DNA from: an uncultured Bacteroidota bacterium
GTDB taxonomy: Bacteria; Bacteroidota; Bacteroidia; Flavobacteriales; Flavobacteriaceae
NCBI GenBank assembly: GCA_902594745.1
Contig: CACJNF010000007.1
Coordinates: 1-53,071 of the forward strand
Direction of reading: 5' to 3'
DNA: 53,071 nt
Position numbers and translations under genes: made by a program. The notes beneath the pieces are model-generated. The model was not told where the DNA came from. It saw only the letters and a program-made list of their open reading frames with translations, and did no database searches. Shown piece after piece: positions 48,701 through 53,071 of the stretch (position 1 is its first letter; every line of letters begins with the position of its first letter).

Positions 48701-49353
48701 ATAATATTAGGGCCTTCAATAAATGCTACATTATCAGAATATGCTGAAACAATCCCATTTTTATTTGCCTTAGAAGTATTTTTTATTAAACCAAATAAGC
48801 TCTCTTTTTTTTCTTTTCCGTCAATTATAAATTTTCCATTAAATATTTTGTGTCTACAATGTTCAGAGTTTACCTGTGAAAATCCATAAACCTCAGAATC
48901 AGTTAATGCTCTTCCTATTTTTTTTGATAGCTTTTCTAGATATGAAATTTCAAACTCGTCAAGTGCTAGTCCTTGTTCATCATTGTAATCCTTTATATTA
49001 TAAATAATTAACTGTTTTTCAGGATTTAGAATATTAGCAAAAACTTTTTGATTCAATTCATCATATTTCTGGTGAATCATTCTATCAAAGTATCTATTAA
49101 TTATGACATTATTGAACTCCTCAATACGTATCAAAGATTCAACTCCCATGTTTTTTGTAATTTCAACTGCATTTGTACTCCATGGAGAAACCATTGAAGA
49201 CTTCGGTCCAATAAACTTTTCCTCAATTATATCTTTATTAATAATTGGCGAATTGAGTGCCCAGGAAATTTTTTCTAAATTTTCAGCTGATAATTTTACA
49301 GAGGTTTCTACAGCAAATACTTTTGATTTTGAATCACCAAAAAATAATATCAT
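45706..49353 (-). CDS. purL: Phosphoribosylformylglycinamidine synthase, large single-chain form
   Basis: The 1215-residue enzyme converts FGAR to FGAM in purine synthesis, with the synthase and glutaminase parts in one chain as in E. coli. Seen: [16 protein letters not shown] near 155-170, [56 protein letters not shown], and a C-terminal class I amidotransferase with Cys in [14 protein letters not shown] (about 1064) and PHLERS near the end. Length is a little below the proteobacterial 1295. It is 37 bases after the ABC exporter gene. TAAATTTA before it is one base off the -7 motif, so it may be partly independent. Confidence 0.98.
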   Translation of the reverse strand: [1215 protein letters not shown]

Positions 49354-49390
49354 TTCAGAATATTAAGCTGTAAATTTAGTTGATTTAAAA

Positions 49391-51205
49391 TTACATTTGA
49401 AGTTCATTCATATTTTTATATGAAGAATTTGAGTTAATAAGTTCATCATGTGTTCCTTCTGCTACTATTCTGCCTTTATCAATTAAAATTATTTTATCAC
49501 ATTTTTTAATTGTTGAAAACTTATGAGCAATTATTAATGAGGTTTTGTCCAGCATTAACTTATCAATTGCATCTTGAATTTTCTTTTCTGATTCACTATC
49601 TAAAGATGATGTAGCTTCATCTAAAATCAAAATTGATGGACTCTTGAGCATTGCCCTGGCAATTGTTAGCCTTTGCTTCTGTCCGCCTGAAAGCTTACCT
49701 CCATAATCACCTATATTAGTATCATATTCTTTGCTTTGTTCAATTATAAATTCATGAGCATTAGCTTCTTTTGCAGCATTTATAATATCTGCATCTACAG
49801 AGTCTAAATCTCCAATTCTTATATTATTCATAATTGTATCATTGAAAAGGATTGATTCTTGAGTAACAATAGATATTTTTTTATACAAAGACTCACGAGT
49901 GATAGAGGAGATTTCCATCCCATCAATGCTTATTGATCCAGAGTCAGAATTATAAAATCCATTTAATAAGTTTGCAATAGTCGTTTTTCCACTTCCAGAA
50001 GAACCAACTAAAGCAACACTCTGACCTTTCTTAATTGTGAAAGAAATCTTATCTAATATTTTTGATTGTCCGTATGAGAAATCAACATTTTTAAATTCTA
50101 TTTTATCTTTAAATGTTTCAAGTAATTGATCTCTATTTGAATCATTGTCAGGTTTAAATTCAATTATTTCAAATACCCTTTCAGCTGCAGCATTTCCCTT
50201 TTTTATACTGTAAAAAGATTTACTTAAATTTTTAGCTGGAGTTAAAATGTTATAAGCAAGACCCATAAACACTATAAATGTTGTTCCAGAAATTGTTTGA
50301 TTAATTAATACCATTTTACCTCCAAACCAAAGTAGAACTCCTATGACCAAAATACCCATAAATTCACTAAATGGACCTGCTAAGTTTTTCCTGTTTATTA
50401 CCTTATTAGAAAATTTGTACAGCATTTCATTTATGCTATCAAATTTTTGATTAAAAAATGACTCTGAAAGAAAAGACTTAATAACTTTTTGACCACTTAT
50501 AGTCTCATCAATCATAGAAAGAAAATTACTTTGTTGTTGTTGAACTTCTTTGGAATCTTTTCTGAGTTTTTTACCAATTATTGAAATAATAAATCCTGAA
50601 ATTGGAATAAATAGGATTACAAATAAGGTTAGCTCAGGACTTATGGTGAACATTACAATTAATGTGAACAAAATTGTTAAAGGCTCTCTAACCATGAGCT
50701 CTAAAATAGAAAGATATGAAGTCTGAATTTCTAATATATCTGCTGTAATTCTTGACATCAAATCACCTTTTTTCTTGTTTAAGAAATAGGAAATTGGCAT
50801 GGAGATTACTCTGGAGTAGAGTCTACCTCGTAGGTTTTTAAGTAACCCATTTTTTACAAAAGTTATATTATAAAGTGCCAAGTAATTGAATAAATTTTTC
50901 ATTAAAAAAAAGAAAATCACAATCCCAACAACTAAAATTAGTGTTGATGAAATATCAGTTTCTAATTGTCTTGATATATAATAGTTAAAATAATCTTCTA
51001 AGTATTCTCTTATATTACTGATTCCGGAATACTCTGGCTCTATATATACATCCTTTGTTTGTTTAAAAAGTACATCAAGCATTGGAATAAATGATACAAA
51101 AGCTAAAGCACTAAAAATTGCATAGAGTATATTAAATACAATGTTTAATACTCCATAATAAGTATAACCTAGACCATATTTTAGAACTTTAGTAAAGTAA
51201 TTCAT
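49391..51205 (-). CDS. MsbA-like ABC exporter, membrane and ATPase domains fused
   Basis: The 604-residue half-transporter has six membrane segments in residues 1-330 and a cytosolic ATPase: Walker A GSSGSGKTT (about 399-407), signature LSGGQKQR (about 503-510), Walker B ILILDEATSSLD (about 518-529) and the H-loop in LIIAHKFSTI. It resembles lipid A and multidrug exporters of the MsbA/LmrA type; the exact substrate cannot be told. It begins at the base after the glycosyltransferase stop, which suggests export of a lipid-linked glycan or envelope lipid, but that is inference. Confidence 0.92.
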   Translation of the reverse strand: MNYFTKVLKYGLGYTYYGVLNIVFNILYAIFSALAFVSFIPMLDVLFKQTKDVYIEPEYSGISNIREYLEDYFNYYISRQLETDISSTLILVVGIVIFFFLMKNLFNYLALYNITFVKNGLLKNLRGRLYSRVISMPISYFLNKKKGDLMSRITADILEIQTSYLSILELMVREPLTILFTLIVMFTISPELTLFVILFIPISGFIISIIGKKLRKDSKEVQQQQSNFLSMIDETISGQKVIKSFLSESFFNQKFDSINEMLYKFSNKVINRKNLAGPFSEFMGILVIGVLLWFGGKMVLINQTISGTTFIVFMGLAYNILTPAKNLSKSFYSIKKGNAAAERVFEIIEFKPDNDSNRDQLLETFKDKIEFKNVDFSYGQSKILDKISFTIKKGQSVALVGSSGSGKTTIANLLNGFYNSDSGSISIDGMEISSITRESLYKKISIVTQESILFNDTIMNNIRIGDLDSVDADIINAAKEANAHEFIIEQSKEYDTNIGDYGGKLSGGQKQRLTIARAMLKSPSILILDEATSSLDSESEKKIQDAIDKLMLDKTSLIIAHKFSTIKKCDKIILIDKGRIVAEGTHDELINSNSSYKNMNELQM

Positions 51206-52150
51206 TTAAAAAGTTTTCTCTTTAATTGAGTATTTATTTTTACTAATATTAAATTTAATTATTATCTCAGCTAAAAATCCCGCTATAAAAAATTGGGCAC
51301 CTAATACTATTGTAATTAAAGCAATATAGAATTCAGGCTTTGATGTTATTAATCTTGAGGAAGTATCTATGAAAAGTTTATTATATCCAAGATAAATTGT
51401 AAATAAAATTCCAACTATAAACATTATTGTGCCTATAGTTCCAAAAAAATGCATTGGTCTTCTACCAAATTTTTCAGTAAACCATAAAGTAATTATATCT
51501 AGAAACCCTCTTATAAATCTCTCATTACCAAATTTGGTTTTACCATATTTTCTTGCTTGATGTTTTACAACATGTTCACCTATTCTATTAAATCCTTGAT
51601 TCTTTGCAAGTATAGGAATAAATCTGTGCATATCTCCATATAAACTTATTGACTTAGCAACTTCCTTTCTGTATACTTTTATGCCACAGTTAAAGTCATT
51701 CAGTTTAATTCCTGAAAAGACTCTTGCAACTAGATTAAAAAAATAAGAAGGAATTCTTTTAGTAATAAATGAATCATGTCTTTTCTTTTTCCAACCAGAG
51801 ATCAAATCAAGTTGATTTTCAGCAAGTTTCTTTATCATTAACGGAATTTCTTCAGGTGAGTCTTGAAGGTCTGCATCCAAGGTAGCAATATACTTACCTT
51901 TTGCCTCTGAAAAACCAACTCTCAAAGCCTGAGATTTTCCATAGTTTTTGATGAAAGAAATTCCTTTTCGATTTGAATTATTTTGACTTATACTCTTAAT
52001 TATATCCCATGATGAGTCATTGCTTCCATCATCAATGTAAACAACCTCATAATCTAAATCTTTATATTTAAAAGATAAAGATATCCAATCATCAAGTTCC
52101 TTTAGTGACTCAGATTCATTAAAAAGAGGTATGATGATTGAAACATCCAT
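51206..52150 (-). CDS. Polyprenol-phosphate type family 2 glycosyltransferase
   Basis: The 314-residue protein has a GT-A domain with IIIPLFNESESL (5-16), Asp40/Asp41 in YIDDGSND, the DxD motif LDADLQDSPEE (91-101), and HQARKYGKTKF (197-207), the pattern of enzymes such as ArnC and GtrB that transfer sugars to undecaprenyl phosphate. Two membrane segments follow (about 234-257 and 274-299). The nucleotide-sugar donor is unknown. It lies between the DUF4199 protein (8-base gap) and the ABC exporter (no gap). Confidence 0.92.
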   Translation of the reverse strand: MDVSIIIPLFNESESLKELDDWISLSFKYKDLDYEVVYIDDGSNDSSWDIIKSISQNNSNRKGISFIKNYGKSQALRVGFSEAKGKYIATLDADLQDSPEEIPLMIKKLAENQLDLISGWKKKRHDSFITKRIPSYFFNLVARVFSGIKLNDFNCGIKVYRKEVAKSISLYGDMHRFIPILAKNQGFNRIGEHVVKHQARKYGKTKFGNERFIRGFLDIITLWFTEKFGRRPMHFFGTIGTIMFIVGILFTIYLGYNKLFIDTSSRLITSKPEFYIALITIVLGAQFFIAGFLAEIIIKFNISKNKYSIKEKTF

Positions 52151-52158
52151 AAATTTAA

Positions 52159-52683
52159 TTAAGCAGGTTTATTTTTCTTAAGTGCTAATCCTGTTATTAA
52201 TGAAATTATACTACCAAAAAATAAAGCTGATCCAAGACCAAATACAGCAATCATTGAAGGAGAAGTGAAAAATTCGATACTACCTTCAATTGCCTCTATC
52301 ATTTCATCAGTAAGTTCAGGATTCTGTTGAATTGCCTGATCAATTGAATACTCCATTACTTTAGTCATAGTTTCTGGATCAAGGACTGTCATCTGAAAAA
52401 TTCCATAAATAAGACCAACAATTGATCCCACCATACAAATACCAAGTCCTATTTTAAATCCTTCTCCTAAGCTTAGGAAGCCTTCATTAGCTTTTTTGAA
52501 AGCTAATTGCCCAAATACAATAGCTCCAACAGTTAGAATAAAGCCTACAATATTCTGAAGAGAACCTTGTTCAATGTGCATGTCCATTAAGAATAACATC
52601 AGTGCAAATGCAACTGTAACTCCCCCTAGAAGAAGTCCATAATTAATTATTACTGATTTTATTGTTCCATTAGTTTGTATCAT
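52159..52683 (-). CDS. DUF4199 family membrane protein
   Basis: The 174-residue protein has four membrane segments: YGLLLGGVTVAFALMLFLMD (about 15-34), NIVGFILTVGAIVFGQLAF, LGEGFKIGLGICMVGSIVGLIYGIF and SMIAVFGLGSALFFGSIISLITGLAL. The KKANEGFLSLGEGFKIG stretch between segments two and three is the family mark. Function is unknown. I start at the ATG at 52683 (MIQTNGTIK); a TTG nine codons earlier adds nothing typical. It heads the minus operon and is divergent from rpmE2. Confidence 0.88.
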   Translation of the reverse strand: MIQTNGTIKSVIINYGLLLGGVTVAFALMLFLMDMHIEQGSLQNIVGFILTVGAIVFGQLAFKKANEGFLSLGEGFKIGLGICMVGSIVGLIYGIFQMTVLDPETMTKVMEYSIDQAIQQNPELTDEMIEAIEGSIEFFTSPSMIAVFGLGSALFFGSIISLITGLALKKNKPA

Positions 52684-52740
52684 TTTGTTTGTGTTAAATG
52701 TGAAAAGCAAAATTAAGCAATTATAATGATAGGATATATG

Positions 52741-52761
52741 AAAAAAATTTTAAATTTGCAC
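52741..52761 (+). promoter_or_regulatory. Promoter of rpmE2, identical to the rpsL promoter block
   Basis: The A-tract, T-run, TAAATTTG (52751-52758) and CAC are the same 21 bases as at 12941-12961. It lies 13 bases before the L31 ATG and would give a leader of about ten bases. Confidence 0.62.
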
Positions 52762-52774
52762 TCACTTTTAAGCT

Positions 52775-53071
52775 ATGAAAAGTAATACACATCCTGAAAA
52801 CTATAGATTAGTCGCATTCAAAGATATGTCTAATAATGATGTATTTATTACTAAATCAACAGTAGAGACAAAAGAAACTACTAAGATTGATGGTGTAGAA
52901 TATCCACTATTTAAATTAGAAATTTCAAGAACATCTCATCCTTATTATACAGGTAAGTCAAAACTTGTAGATACTGCTGGTAGAGTTGATAAGTTTAGAA
53001 GTAAATATGCAAACTTCAACCAGCCAGGCTCTGGCGATTCACCTGCTTCTGAAGAGACTGCTGCTGAGGCA
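52775..53071 (+). CDS. rpmE2: 50S ribosomal protein L31 type B, C-terminus cut by window end
   Basis: The 99 visible codons begin [20 protein letters not shown] and contain [26 protein letters not shown], with no CxxC, so this is the zinc-independent L31B. HPENYR and SHPYYTGKS are the family marks. The frame goes on past the usual end (about residue 84) into an acidic, Ser/Ala-rich tail, [17 protein letters not shown], and is still open at the window edge. It replaces L31 type A when zinc is low in some bacteria, but in Bacteroidota it is often the only copy. Confidence 0.95.
   Translation, partial: MKSNTHPENYRLVAFKDMSNNDVFITKSTVETKETTKIDGVEYPLFKLEISRTSHPYYTGKSKLVDTAGRVDKFRSKYANFNQPGSGDSPASEETAAEA

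Overview
The window is a piece of a low-G+C, gene-dense chromosome from a marine member of the Bacteroidota, most likely a flavobacterium. Evidence: bacillithiol enzyme BshC, a fused str-S10-spc-alpha ribosomal operon without tuf, followed by carA-eno-gltA; zinc-free forms of L36, S14 and L31; sigma motifs of the TAnnTTTG type; starts preceded by AATTATG instead of Shine-Dalgarno sequences; and a proteorhodopsin beside its retinal-forming dioxygenase. No tRNA, rRNA, CRISPR array, transposase or prophage gene was seen, and no gap without a gene exceeds about 160 bases.

Layout. 1-3086 (-): a large secreted beta-propeller (BNR/VPS10-like) protein, cut at the window edge. 3166-12887 (+): bshC, guaA, an unknown gene, a LysM lipoprotein-like receptor, pyrG, yidC and mnmA. 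12991-29463 (+): 32 translation and secretion genes, rpsL to rplQ, ending in a strong terminator. 29544-35074 (+): carA, eno, gltA, argS. 35120-36830: proteorhodopsin (-) and blh (+), divergent. 36869-37744 (+): folD. 37745-40228 (-): unknown membrane protein, VOC protein, NamZ-like muramidase. 40209-42420 (+): FtsX/LolE-type permease and cysteine synthase. 42424-45548 (-): M28 peptidase and acyl-CoA dehydrogenase. 45706-52683 (-): purL, an MsbA-like ABC exporter, a polyprenol-type glycosyltransferase, a DUF4199 membrane protein. 52775 to the end (+): ribosomal protein L31 type B, cut by the window end.

How the genes work together. The core is a growth block: ribosomal proteins, EF-G, RNA polymerase alpha, SecY, YidC and IF-1, flanked by enzymes for making nucleotides (GuaA, PyrG, CarA, PurL, FolD) and central metabolism (enolase, citrate synthase). 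The rhodopsin-blh pair adds a light-driven proton pump whose retinal comes from beta-carotene. The main points for a second look are regulatory: an inverted repeat covering the pyrG start, an apparently leaderless guaA, a 21-base promoter block shared by rpsL and rpmE2, and an inverted repeat upstream of the acyl-CoA dehydrogenase. I found no convincing new multi-gene system; most of the window is ordinary core genome.
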